A stretch of 14,115 nt of DNA. Source: Bordetella parapertussis (GTDB lineage: Bacteria > Pseudomonadota > Gammaproteobacteria > Burkholderiales > SG8-41). The stretch spans positions 1-14,115 of the forward strand of contig CAMBCD010000034.1 of NCBI GenBank assembly GCA_945863085.1, read 5' to 3'. Numbering within the stretch: position 1 is the first letter of the stretch; every line of letters starts with the position of its first letter. A program made the position numbers and the translations under genes. Shown in pieces: positions 1 to 6,326 of the stretch. A model generated the notes under the pieces. It was given only the letters and a program-made list of their open reading frames with translations, had not been told where the DNA came from and did no database searches.

Positions 1-2
1 TT

Positions 3-446
3 GCGCAGATCCTGGCGCTGGGACGGCAGAACAAGATGACCGGCGCCGCAGAGCAGTACCAGTACATCCTGCGCGACGAATCCATGCACTGCAATTTCGG
101 CATAGACCTGATCAACACCATCAAGATGGAGAATCCGCATCTGTGGACCGCGGAATTCCGCGAGGAACTGAAAGAGCTGTTCCACAAGGGCGTCGAACTC
201 GAATACAAATATGCCGAGGACACCATGCCGCGCGGCGTACTGGGTCTCAACGCTGCGATGTTCAAGGAATACCTGCGTTTCATCGCCAACCGCCGAGCCC
301 AGCAGATCGGGCTCGAGGTGCTGTTCGAGGGCGTGACCAATCCCTTCCCGTGGATGGCGGAAATGATCGATCTGAAAAAAGAGCGCAATTTCTTTGAAAC
401 CCGCGTCATCGAGTACCAGACCGGGGGCGCGCTCAGTTGGGATTGA
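3..446 (+). CDS. nrdB: Ribonucleoside-diphosphate reductase, small (beta/R2) subunit, C-terminal part
   Basis: This is the C-terminal ~147 residues of the class I ribonucleotide reductase radical-generating subunit, which works with the NrdA large subunit to make dNTPs in the cytoplasm. The frame is open from the window edge, so the start lies upstream. The stretch [18 protein letters not shown] carries the Glu and His of the C-terminal metal-ligand helix of the di-metal site. It is followed by the helical [17 protein letters not shown] region, and the protein ends in a flexible tail finishing TGGALSWD, the part that docks on NrdA. The wording around RDES.H.NFGID resembles the lineage that includes the chlamydial (class Ic, Mn/Fe) R2 proteins more than E. 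coli NrdB. The radical-site Tyr/Phe lies outside the window, so the class cannot be decided here. NrdA is probably encoded upstream. Identification is secure. Confidence 0.95.
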   Translation, partial: AQILALGRQNKMTGAAEQYQYILRDESMHCNFGIDLINTIKMENPHLWTAEFREELKELFHKGVELEYKYAEDTMPRGVLGLNAAMFKEYLRFIANRRAQQIGLEVLFEGVTNPFPWMAEMIDLKKERNFFETRVIEYQTGGALSWD

Positions 447-520
447 TGGCGTCTTTCAGGCGTGCATAGGAACAAAAAGCGGAAACGAAATCGGACACAA
501 AACATGCGATTGAAAACAGG

Positions 521-544
521 GGCCCCGGAGCGAAGCGGGGTTCC
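521..544 (+). other. GC-rich hairpin in the nrdB 3' region
   Basis: CCCCG (523-527) pairs with CGGGG (536-540) around a GAGCGAAG loop. GG (521-522) can add two pairs with CC (543-544) across a 2-nt bulge. There is no T-tract, so this is not a terminator on its own. It lies between the nrdB stop and the larger terminator and may stabilise a 3' UTR or a processed RNA end. Confidence 0.45.
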
Positions 545-564
545 GTGCTGAAACAGCAATACAC

Positions 565-619
565 CCGGCGGCGCATTGCCCTGCGGATAAAACCGCAGGG
601 CGGCGCCGCCGGATTTTTT
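565..619 (+). terminator. Strong intrinsic terminator between nrdB and the DUF2442 gene
   Basis: This is a two-part stem. CCGGCGGCGC (565-574) pairs perfectly with GCGCCGCCGG (603-612). Inside it, across a 4/2 internal loop, CCCTGCGG (579-586) pairs perfectly with CCGCAGGG (593-600) around an ATAAAA loop. Six T residues (614-619) follow directly after one A, so it is a textbook rho-independent terminator for plus-strand transcription. It lies ~120 nt after the nrdB stop but only 38 nt before the start of the next gene. It therefore either ends an unusually long nrdB 3' UTR or acts as an attenuator for the downstream gene. Confidence 0.88.
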
Positions 620-657
620 CCGGATTGCAATGCTCATCACCATGGAGGGTCGAAACC

Positions 658-963
658 TTGGCACTCAGTCTGAAGTTCCGGCGTTACCGCAGCCGCAGGC
701 CCCATCTGCACACGGTTACCGAACTGCGTGCGGAGGACAACTGCACGCTCTGGCTGCGTTTCGATGACGGCTTGGAAGGGCATGTTTATCTGGGCGACCT
801 GGTGGAAGACACGGCGATGGAGGTGTTGTCCGATGCCGCGCTGTTCCGCCGCGTGGCTTTTGACCCGATATCGAACGTGTTGACTTGGAGCGGTGGCATC
901 CGGATTGACCCGGACATGCTGTATCGCAACCTGGCGACCAAGGCGGGCGCCGCGTTGCACTAG
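658..963 (+). CDS. DUF2442 domain-containing protein
   Basis: A 101-residue small protein matching the DUF2442 pattern: an N-terminal beta-strand block (HTVTELRAEDNCTLWLRFDD), then G.VYLGDL and a C-terminal F..V.FD...LTWSGGIRIDPDMLY segment. I chose a TTG start because GGAGGG (644-649) lies exactly 8 nt upstream; a longer frame from an upstream TTG lacks a ribosome site. DUF2442 proteins often sit beside DUF4160 proteins, sometimes in toxin-antitoxin-like pairs, but no such partner is present here. The molecular function is not established. The close upstream terminator leaves little room for a promoter, so expression may depend on read-through. Family assignment is good, function unknown. 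Confidence 0.82.
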   Translation: MALSLKFRRYRSRRPHLHTVTELRAEDNCTLWLRFDDGLEGHVYLGDLVEDTAMEVLSDAALFRRVAFDPISNVLTWSGGIRIDPDMLYRNLATKAGAALH

Positions 964-1044
964 TGGTCGGGCGGGAGTTGGTGGGAAGGGCGCGTGCCTG
1001 GTCTTAAAGGTACGCACTACAGGTCGATACTGAAGGAGGTTCGC

Positions 1045-1395
1045 ATGGCAAAAGCGAAAAAGAAGGCTGCAAAGAAAAAAACCAGTAACAAGGCCGGCAA
1101 AAAAGCAGTCAAGAAAAAGAAAATTCTGAAGAAAAAAGTTGCGCGCAAAGCCGCTGCTAACAAAGGGGCACGCAAAAGCGTTGCCAGCCGGAAGACAGCG
1201 GGCAAAAAGACAGGCAAAAAAACGCCGGCCCGAAAGCCGGCGAAGAAAAAAGCAGTCAAGAAGAATCCTGCTATCAAAAAGCGGGCAGCTGCCAAAAAAC
1301 CCGCATCCCAGGTAATGCCGGGACCGGCTCCGGTAGCGCCCCGTCCGATTGCGATTCCAGGTGCCTGGCCGTTTCCGATGGGAAACAAGCCCTGA
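1045..1395 (+). CDS. Lysine-rich histone H1-like DNA-binding protein
   Basis: A 116-residue, extremely basic protein. About a third of the residues are Lys, arranged in AKKK, PAKK and AGKK blocks over residues 1-90, with many Ala and no acidic residues. It then changes abruptly to a neutral, Pro-rich, hydrophobic tail of ~28 residues ending PGAWPFPMGNKP. This composition is typical of bacterial histone H1-like/AlgP-like proteins that bind DNA non-specifically and compact the nucleoid. An AAGGAGGT ribosome site ending 4 nt before the ATG fixes the start; an upstream in-frame start has no such site. The PAKK blocks resemble the DNA-binding tail that PhaM proteins carry in Ralstonia. The window's PhaM homologue lacks that tail. 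Sequence of this kind can arise by low-complexity convergence, so role rather than orthology is inferred. Confidence 0.82.
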   Translation: MAKAKKKAAKKKTSNKAGKKAVKKKKILKKKVARKAAANKGARKSVASRKTAGKKTGKKTPARKPAKKKAVKKNPAIKKRAAAKKPASQVMPGPAPVAPRPIAIPGAWPFPMGNKP

Positions 1396-1720
1396 CATCT
1401 GTGCCGTGCGGCGGAATCGGTCTCGGGAGAAGTCCGATGCCCGTCGCGGAAGGCGGTTCGCAACCGCGGACAGCAGAGGGCTAAAGATACCCAATCCATC
1501 CCGGCGGGGCAAGGCGCCGGTAGCCCATTACCCCGGGTAAATCCTCAATAACCCGTTAAAAATCAATTGGTTATTGAGGGTAAAAAAAATCCTGAGCGAT
1601 GCCCGGATCGGGAATTGTGAGGCTTTTCAGGCAGTCTGGAGCAGTGGTTATTCCGCGCCAGACGGGGTGTTTTGCCAGGTTGCGGCCCCCTGACCGGCCA
1701 CGGGTCGCACCGTTCGTTGG
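1396..1720. other. Non-coding region between converging genes
   Basis: This 325-nt gap separates the H1-like gene from the minus-strand aldolase gene. I see no credible gene. It holds a small perfect hairpin, GCGGTT/AACCGC at 1453-1467, and a longer inverted repeat (listed separately). No standard terminator with a T-tract is visible for either converging gene. Confidence 0.6.
1543..1579. repeat. Perfect 11-bp inverted repeat
   Basis: CCTCAATAACC (1543-1553) and GGTTATTGAGG (1569-1579) are exact reverse complements, separated by a 15-nt AT-rich loop. The stem can extend by a G-T wobble and one A-T pair to 13 bp. On the plus strand it is followed by eight A residues, not T, and on the minus strand no T-tract follows, so it does not fit an intrinsic terminator. 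It may be a 3'-end stabilising hairpin or a protein site. Confidence 0.55.
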
Positions 1721-2758
1721 TTATGCGTCGCGCTGATTCCAGATCGCACGACATGCGCTGATCGCTGCATCGACATCCGTGTTGCTGATGTGACGGTGAG
1801 TCACGAAGCGCAGTGAAACCGAATCCGCCGGACTGACGGCGATGCCACGCGCCTTGAAATCTTCTGCCCATGACGCAGCGTTGCGACCGCTGGCGCGCAC
1901 ATTGACCCGCACGATATTGGTTTCGACGTCGGCCGGATCGGCCAGCGAGGTATCGATGGCATGGAATCCGGTCGCGAGCTTTTTTGCTGTCGCGTGATCG
2001 TCTTTCAGGCGCTCCATCATGGTTTCCAGCGCAACAATGCCGGCTGCAGCGATCGATCCGGCCTGGCGCATGTTGCCGCCGACCATGCGCCGGAATGGCC
2101 GTGCGCGTTCGATGAAGGCGCTTGATCCGCACAGCACCGAGCCGACCGGCGCAGACAGTCCTTTGGATACGCAGAAACACACCGAGTCGGTATGGCGCGC
2201 GATGTCTGCCGCCGATACCCCCAGTGCAACCGCAGCGTTGAACAGCCGCGCGCCGTCGGTGTGCACGGGGATGCCGTGTTGTGCCGCGAGTTCGTGCACC
2301 ATTTGCATGTGTGCCAGCGGCAGCACCATGCCGCCGGCGCCGTTGTGCGTGGTTTCCATGCAGATCAGCGCGGTGCCGAAATTATTGCGCGTCATCGGCC
2401 GCACCGCTTCGCGCAATGCGGCTTCATCCATTGCGCCGCGTTTGCCGGGGATGCCCTTGTAGAACACCCCCGCTACCGCGGCGAGGCCGCCGAGTTCGGT
2501 GTTGAGCATGTGTGCGCCGCGCTCAAGCAGTACTTCTCCCGCGCGCGGCGTGTGTGCGAGCACCGCGACCAGGTTGGTCATCGTGCCGCTGGGCATGTAG
2601 AGCCCGGCTTCCTTGCCGGTGCGTGCTGCGGCCAGCGCCTCGAGTTTGATGACGGTCGGATCGCCGTCGCGGGAATCGTCGCCCTGGGTGGCGGATTGCA
2701 TGGCCGCGAGCATGGCCGCGGTTGGCTGGGTGACGGTGTCGGTGCGTAAATCAATCAT
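1721..2758 (-). CDS. ltaE: Threonine-aldolase-family PLP enzyme (low-specificity L-threonine aldolase-like)
   Basis: A 345-residue fold-type I PLP enzyme. Family members cleave L-threonine or L-allo-threonine to glycine and acetaldehyde. Family signatures include MIDLRTDTVTQPT at the N-terminus, GTMTNLVA, the ring-stacking His in RGAH (His83), METTHNG, HTDGARLFNAA (Asp168, Arg171), the PLP lysine in CVSKGLSAPVGS (Lys199), GGNMRQAG, and VSLRFVTHRHIS at the end. Length matches the family. Several positions differ from what I recall of E. coli LtaE: the GDDVYG Tyr is Arg30, Phe87 is Thr, the second active-site His (126) aligns with Asn, and Lys222 aligns with Arg224. The reaction may therefore be altered, and the symbol marks the family rather than proven activity. 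It lies 49 nt downstream of the DUF2946-type gene on the same strand, so the two are probably co-transcribed. Confidence 0.87.
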   Translation of the reverse strand: MIDLRTDTVTQPTAAMLAAMQSATQGDDSRDGDPTVIKLEALAAARTGKEAGLYMPSGTMTNLVAVLAHTPRAGEVLLERGAHMLNTELGGLAAVAGVFYKGIPGKRGAMDEAALREAVRPMTRNNFGTALICMETTHNGAGGMVLPLAHMQMVHELAAQHGIPVHTDGARLFNAAVALGVSAADIARHTDSVCFCVSKGLSAPVGSVLCGSSAFIERARPFRRMVGGNMRQAGSIAAAGIVALETMMERLKDDHATAKKLATGFHAIDTSLADPADVETNIVRVNVRASGRNAASWAEDFKARGIAVSPADSVSLRFVTHRHISNTDVDAAISACRAIWNQRDA

Positions 2759-2807
2759 GATTATTTTTCAGTGTCGTATTTTGGTAATGGGGCAATTCGG
2801 AACAATT

Positions 2808-3413
2808 CTAATAACACTCTTCCTGTCCCGCGGGCTGCACGGGTCGTGGCACAAAACCAAAACGTGCGGGAATGTCGGCAGCGCGTACCGGTTTCACGGG
2901 GATGCGGGATTTTTCCAGCAAGAGCTCCAGTGCGGCATCACGTCCGGCCTGCAAAGTATCCAGTGTTGCTGCCAGCGCCGTTTCGCCGGACAGTCCGCCG
3001 GAACTGCTGAAGCGTGGCACCAGTGTTTCGAGGTCGGCGTCATGCATCAGTCCGATGCCGAGATCGGTGTCGAGCAGCAGCAGCCCTGCGTCATCAATAT
3101 AGGCGGCCTTGATTACGCTGACTGCGGCACCGCTGTGCGAGGCCAGCGCCAATGCGGCCCCCGGCGCGGAAGTGATGCGGAAAATGTGCGGCGTGTAATC
3201 CAAGGCGACATAAACGCGCTGCGGCCCGTTCTGGAAAAACCAGCGGCCCTGTTCATCACAGCTGTAGTTGCGGCCGAAAAAGGCGGCGATGCCCGGATTG
3301 GCGACGCGTTCGCCTTTCAGCAGCCAGTGGCCGCGGCGGTCGAGCGATAACCAGCCGTAGACGGAGGGTACGTTCGGCCACTTCGCCATACCGCGCAGTA
3401 CAAGTTCATCCAT
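2808..3413 (-). CDS. DUF2946-type conserved hypothetical protein
   Basis: A 201-residue soluble protein without signal peptide or membrane segment. The N-terminal part, MAKWPNVPSVYGWLSLDRRG followed by W.L(K)GE and FFGRNYSCDEQGRWFFQNGP, is a conserved block I recognise from betaproteobacterial proteins annotated as DUF2946/DUF2944 family. This assignment is from memory and the DUF number should be checked. The middle, QRVYVALDYTPHIFRI, looks like a beta-rich continuation. The C-terminal ~80 residues are helical and end in a Pro-rich tail. No catalytic motif is evident. It is the first gene of a likely two-gene minus-strand unit with the aldolase, divergent from the secreted-protein gene across 99 bp. 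Function unknown. Confidence 0.75.
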   Translation of the reverse strand: MDELVLRGMAKWPNVPSVYGWLSLDRRGHWLLKGERVANPGIAAFFGRNYSCDEQGRWFFQNGPQRVYVALDYTPHIFRITSAPGAALALASHSGAAVSVIKAAYIDDAGLLLLDTDLGIGLMHDADLETLVPRFSSSGGLSGETALAATLDTLQAGRDAALELLLEKSRIPVKPVRAADIPARFGFVPRPVQPAGQEECY

Positions 3414-3512
3414 GGCTTCAATTTATCACAGCGGCGTTTAACCCCTTTTTGTGTCGAACCGCGTTTGCAGCAGGGTCGCGGGCGTTCCGCGCAACCCAAT
3501 CAAGGAGTCATC

Positions 3513-4349
3513 ATGAAATGCACCGTTGTTGTGGCGGCATTGGCCGCCAGCCTGCTGTCACTGCCTGCTGCGGCAGTGGGCAATATTGCCGATGTTGTGG
3601 TGTACGACCGTGCGCAAAACCGCACGCTGCCGGTGTATATCCACGAAGGGCGGCATTATGTCGTCGGCCATCCCGGCAACGAGTATGAAATCCGCCTGCG
3701 CAACCGGCAGCGGACGGACATCCTGACCGTGGTTTCAATCGACGGAGTGGATGTGATCACCGGCGAGACCGCCGACTGGCAGCAAAGCGGCTACGTGCTG
3801 GGAGCGCATCAGGGTTTCGGCGTCAAAGGCTGGCGCAAGAGCCTGGAGCGCACCGCCGCGTTTTATTTCACCGCACTGCCCGATTCCTACGCCGCGCGTA
3901 CCGGGCGCCCCGACCATGTCGGCGTGATCGGTGTCGCGGTATTCCGCAAAAAACCGGAGCCGGTGGTGCAGTACTCGCCACCACCGCGGCTGGCGCGCAG
4001 TGCGGAGGCCGATTCTCTGTATCCGGCAGCCGCCGCGGAAGATCGCAGTCCCGCCGGCCCGGCACGCGACATGGCCAGTGGCGCCGGCGCGGCCGCGCGC
4101 GCCGAAGCGCCGGCAACGGCTGCGCAGAAATCCGCGCGCCTGGGCACCGGCCACGGCCGCCACGAAACCTCGGTGGTGACCTACACCGAATTCGAGCGCG
4201 CCACGGCGACGCCGGCCGAGGTCATCACCATTTATTACGACAGCCATCGCAACCTGGTGGCGCAGGGCGTGATCCGGGTGCCGTCAGTGGCGCGGCCGGA
4301 TCCGTTTCCCTCGCCCTTTCCGGCCCGGTTTGCGCCTGACCCTCGTTAA
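3513..4349 (+). CDS. Secreted conserved protein of unknown function, upstream of an ECF sigma operon
   Basis: A 278-residue protein with a clear Sec signal peptide: MKC, a hydrophobic core around residues 4-18, and likely cleavage after AAA-21. It is therefore expected in the periplasm or outside. Residues ~24-150 form a beta-rich domain with the conserved-looking stretches VVVYDRAQNRTLPVYIHEGR, EYEIRLRNR, TVVSIDGVDVITGETA and RTGRPDHVGVIGVAVFR. Then comes an Ala/Pro-rich linker (~155-215) and a C-terminal module, TSVVTYTEFERATATPAEVI, leading into ITIYYDSHRNLVAQGVI. AAGGAG ending 5 nt before the ATG fixes the start. I recognise the protein type from betaproteobacterial genomes next to sigma factors, but I know of no function. 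Its position 100 nt before the sigma gene suggests it is a regulon member or signal-sensing partner. Confidence 0.75.
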   Translation: MKCTVVVAALAASLLSLPAAAVGNIADVVVYDRAQNRTLPVYIHEGRHYVVGHPGNEYEIRLRNRQRTDILTVVSIDGVDVITGETADWQQSGYVLGAHQGFGVKGWRKSLERTAAFYFTALPDSYAARTGRPDHVGVIGVAVFRKKPEPVVQYSPPPRLARSAEADSLYPAAAAEDRSPAGPARDMASGAGAAARAEAPATAAQKSARLGTGHGRHETSVVTYTEFERATATPAEVITIYYDSHRNLVAQGVIRVPSVARPDPFPSPFPARFAPDPR

Positions 4350-4388
4350 TCTTACCCACGTTGATTTCCTCCTCGTTGATTCCGGAGT
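4344..4388 (+). repeat. Three 15-bp tandem repeats starting CGTTRAT
   Basis: CGTTAAT begins at 4344 and CGTTGAT at 4359 and 4374, an exact 15-bp period. Each copy is followed by a pyrimidine-rich stretch. The array starts over the stop codon of the secreted-protein gene and lies ~60-105 nt before the sigma-factor ATG. Regular spacing of this kind can mark binding sites of a regulator on roughly one and a half helical turns, but three short copies could also be chance. Confidence 0.4.
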
Positions 4389-4409
4389 GGCTGCAGCAGC
4401 ACAAGCGGG

Positions 4410-4438
4410 TTGCCGGCATGCGGAGGCTTCTGCATACT
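4410..4438 (+). promoter_or_regulatory. Possible sigma-70-like promoter for the sigma operon
   Basis: TTGCCG (4410-4415) and CATACT (4433-4438) are separated by 17 bp. Each matches the consensus at four of six positions. Initiation here would fall at about 4445, only ~5 nt before the assigned ATG, giving a nearly leaderless mRNA. That fits the lack of a ribosome site before the ATG. The evidence is weak. Confidence 0.3.
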
Positions 4439-4449
4439 GGCACCCCGTT

Positions 4450-5013
4450 ATGCCCACGGACACCGTTGCCACCGATGAAGCGCTGATGCTCGGTTATCGC
4501 GACGGCGATGCGGCGGCTTTTGATGTGCTCTACAGTCGTCATAAAGGCGGCATTTATCGATATTTGCTGCGCCAGTGCCGCAACGCAGCGCTGGCCGACG
4601 AAATGTTCCAGGATGTGTGGATGAACCTGATCCGCGCCCGCGCCGGCTACACGGTGCAGGCGAAATTCTCGACCTGGCTCTACCGGATTGCCCACAACCG
4701 GCTGATGGACCACTTTCGCCGCGACGATGCCGGCGTATCGCTGGATGACGAGTCCCTGTCCGTCGACGAACCGGTGGCGCCGCGCAGCGTTGAGCCTGAA
4801 GTCAGCGCCACATCCCGGCAGCAGGCGGCGCAACTGCTGGTTTTGCTCGATGCCCTGCCCGATGAACAACGCGCGGCTTTTGTGTTGCAGCAGGAGGGCG
4901 GGTTGAGTATTGAGGAAATTGCCGCCGCCACTGGCGTGACCCGTGAAACGGCAAAAAGCCGGCTGCGTTATGCGCTGGCGAAACTGCGGCAGGGGATGCA
5001 GGCATGGCAATGA
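4450..5013 (+). CDS. ECF-type RNA polymerase sigma factor (sigma-70 family, RpoE-like)
   Basis: A 187-residue two-domain sigma factor that would direct RNA polymerase to a stress or envelope regulon. Sigma region 2 covers residues ~21-91, with the core-binding and -10-reading helices in DVWMNLIRARA and FSTWLYRIAHNRLMDHFRR. A variable acidic linker follows (92-125). Region 4 covers ~128-181 with the helix-turn-helix LSIEEIAAATGVTRETAKSR, which reads the -35 element. Length and order are typical of ECF factors. The ATG was chosen because the family normally starts ~10 residues before ALMLGYRDGD. A longer in-frame TTG start overlaps the upstream gene and reads through the tandem repeats. The last codon overlaps the next gene (ATGGCAATGA), showing translational coupling with the membrane protein. 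Confidence 0.92.
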   Translation: MPTDTVATDEALMLGYRDGDAAAFDVLYSRHKGGIYRYLLRQCRNAALADEMFQDVWMNLIRARAGYTVQAKFSTWLYRIAHNRLMDHFRRDDAGVSLDDESLSVDEPVAPRSVEPEVSATSRQQAAQLLVLLDALPDEQRAAFVLQQEGGLSIEEIAAATGVTRETAKSRLRYALAKLRQGMQAWQ

Positions 5014-5858
5014 CGCCCGGACCGGACATGGAGCAGGATCCGCAGCTGGCGGCGCTGTATCGCGCCGGCGCGGATGCCGCGCCACCCGCGCATCTGGATG
5101 ATGCCATCCGCGCTGCGGCCCGGCGCGAGGTCGCTGCTGGTCCGCGCCGTAGCGGCGCCCGGCGCTGGGCGGTGCCGGTCTCGCTGGCCGCGGTGGTCGT
5201 GCTGTCGGTCAGTGTGGTGACGATGATGCGCGAGCGGGGGGCGGATCGCCCGGAAGCGATGATGCCACCGCCGGCGGAAGCCCCGGCAGCCAGGATGCAA
5301 AGCGAGATCGTAAAAAGGGAAATCGCTGAACCGCCAACCGCAACGGCGCCGGAAGCCATGTCCAAGCGCCGGTCAGCCACGCCGCCGCCGGCTGCGGCAC
5401 CGGCTGAACCGGCGGCGAAAGCTGGGCACGCACCAGTGCAGACTTTCGAGCGCGCTGCCGCCGGGCGTGCCACTGAAGCGGAGCAGGGCATGGTGTCCGG
5501 CAGCGAGTCCCGCGCCAAAGCGGTCGCCGCCGAGCCGATACGCGCAGAAGACAGTGCCGGTGCCCGTCGTGACAGCGCGCCGCCTCAGCCACAAATGCGA
5601 TCGGCGCCCGCGCCCATGGCGGATATGTCTAGCGGTGCCGGCGGGTCGGCATCGACCAAACCTGTGGCACCGGCGGCGGCCCTGTCGGCCGCGCCGGCCC
5701 GTCCGTTGTGGCAGGACCTGGTCCGCGAACCGCCGGGAAAATGGCTGCAACGCATTGCCGAACTGCGTCGCGCCGGCCAAACCGCGGATGCCGAGGCGCT
5801 GGTCGCCGAGTTCCGCCGGCGTTTTCCGGACCAGCGTTTGCCGGAGGATTTGCGCTGA
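5004..5858 (+). CDS. Single-pass membrane protein in anti-sigma position (putative sigma regulator)
   Basis: A 284-residue protein. A short cytoplasmic N-terminal region (1-54) contains DPQLAALYRAGADAAPPAHL and the helical DDAIRAAARREV. One transmembrane helix follows (~55-74, WAVPVSLAAVVVLSVSVVTM), then a long low-complexity Ala/Pro/Glu-rich region (~80-225) and a conserved C-terminal module (WLQRIAELRRAGQTADAEAL to FRRRFPDQRLP). Gene order and N-in topology fit an anti-sigma factor. However, there is no Cys at all, so it is not a zinc-binding (ZAS) anti-sigma, and the N-terminal part is short. It overlaps the sigma gene by 10 nt, with AGGGG 8 nt before the ATG. The C-terminal module would lie in the periplasm and could be the sensing part. 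The anti-sigma role is inference from position. Confidence 0.8.
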   Translation: MAMTPGPDMEQDPQLAALYRAGADAAPPAHLDDAIRAAARREVAAGPRRSGARRWAVPVSLAAVVVLSVSVVTMMRERGADRPEAMMPPPAEAPAARMQSEIVKREIAEPPTATAPEAMSKRRSATPPPAAAPAEPAAKAGHAPVQTFERAAAGRATEAEQGMVSGSESRAKAVAAEPIRAEDSAGARRDSAPPQPQMRSAPAPMADMSSGAGGSASTKPVAPAAALSAAPARPLWQDLVREPPGKWLQRIAELRRAGQTADAEALVAEFRRRFPDQRLPEDLR

Positions 5859-5861
5859 CCC

Positions 5862-6050
5862 ATGACGCCGGACCTCGATCCCAAACCTGAAAAACCGCCG
5901 GCTCCCGAGCCCTGGGAGTGCTGTCAAAGTGGTTGCGACCCCTGTGTTTATGATCGTTATTGGGTAGCACTCACTAACTATGAGGCGGCACTCCGAACCT
6001 GGGCGGCGCGACAGAGTCCGCCGCTTCCTGATCCCCAGGATGAATTATAA
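5862..6050 (+). CDS. Oxidoreductase-like domain small protein (four-Cys)
   Basis: A 62-residue protein with a Pro-rich start and the block PEPWECCQSGCDPCVYDRYW. It carries Cys20, Cys21, Cys25 and Cys28 (CC-x3-C-x2-C), followed by a helix, NYEAALRTWAAR. This matches the 'oxidoreductase-like' family (Pfam Oxidored-like, as I recall), whose actual reaction is unknown despite the name. The four cysteines could bind a metal or cycle between thiol and disulfide. The ATG lies 3 nt after the preceding stop, with GGAGGA 13 nt upstream inside that gene, so it is almost certainly part of the sigma operon. Its location there suggests a role in redox or metal sensing, which is inference. Confidence 0.85.
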   Translation: MTPDLDPKPEKPPAPEPWECCQSGCDPCVYDRYWVALTNYEAALRTWAARQSPPLPDPQDEL

Positions 6051-6326
6051 ATATTTGTTTTTATTGAATATTTAGACTGTGTCCGAGCGCAATCACTGCG
6101 TCAGTGAACTCTTTGCCGCAGTGCGGCTCAAATCCCTGCTATTTTCTCGTTATTGCCTTGATTTTAGCGGATAAAACTATAAATATTGTTTAAAAACAAT
6201 AGCTTATATTTTTATTGCGCCGCGATGGACAATGCCGTTAAACTCCGCCCCCGGCCATTTCCCCCAAGCCCATGAAATTCCGCTTTCAGGGTTGCGGCAC
6301 AGGGTCTGAACATCTAGAATTAGCCA
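6051..6326. other. AT-rich non-coding region before the transglycosylase leader
   Basis: About 280 nt with no credible gene. It contains several short AT-rich inverted repeats (AAATATT/AATATTT at 6049-6073; TATTGTT/AACAATA at 6184-6201). It also has a CACTG that can pair either locally (TCACTG 6093-6098 with CAGTGA 6102-6107) or with CGCAGTG at 6117-6123. No good intrinsic terminator is visible for the sigma operon. A minus-strand open frame across the distal part lacks a ribosome site and recognisable protein features. Confidence 0.55.
6292..6320 (+). promoter_or_regulatory. Candidate sigma-70 promoter for the structured leader
   Basis: TTGCGG (6292-6297), a 17-bp spacer and TAGAAT (6315-6320). 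The -10 matches the consensus at five of six positions, the -35 at three (TTG). Initiation would be near G6327, directly before the T-run and first stem of the leader, which supports the pairing of promoter and leader. Confidence 0.5.

Noticed and set aside
637..1512. Long minus-strand frames opposite the DUF2442 and H1-like genes
   Set aside because: Their Phe/Leu-rich composition mirrors the Lys codons of the H1-like gene. They have no ribosome sites and no protein features.
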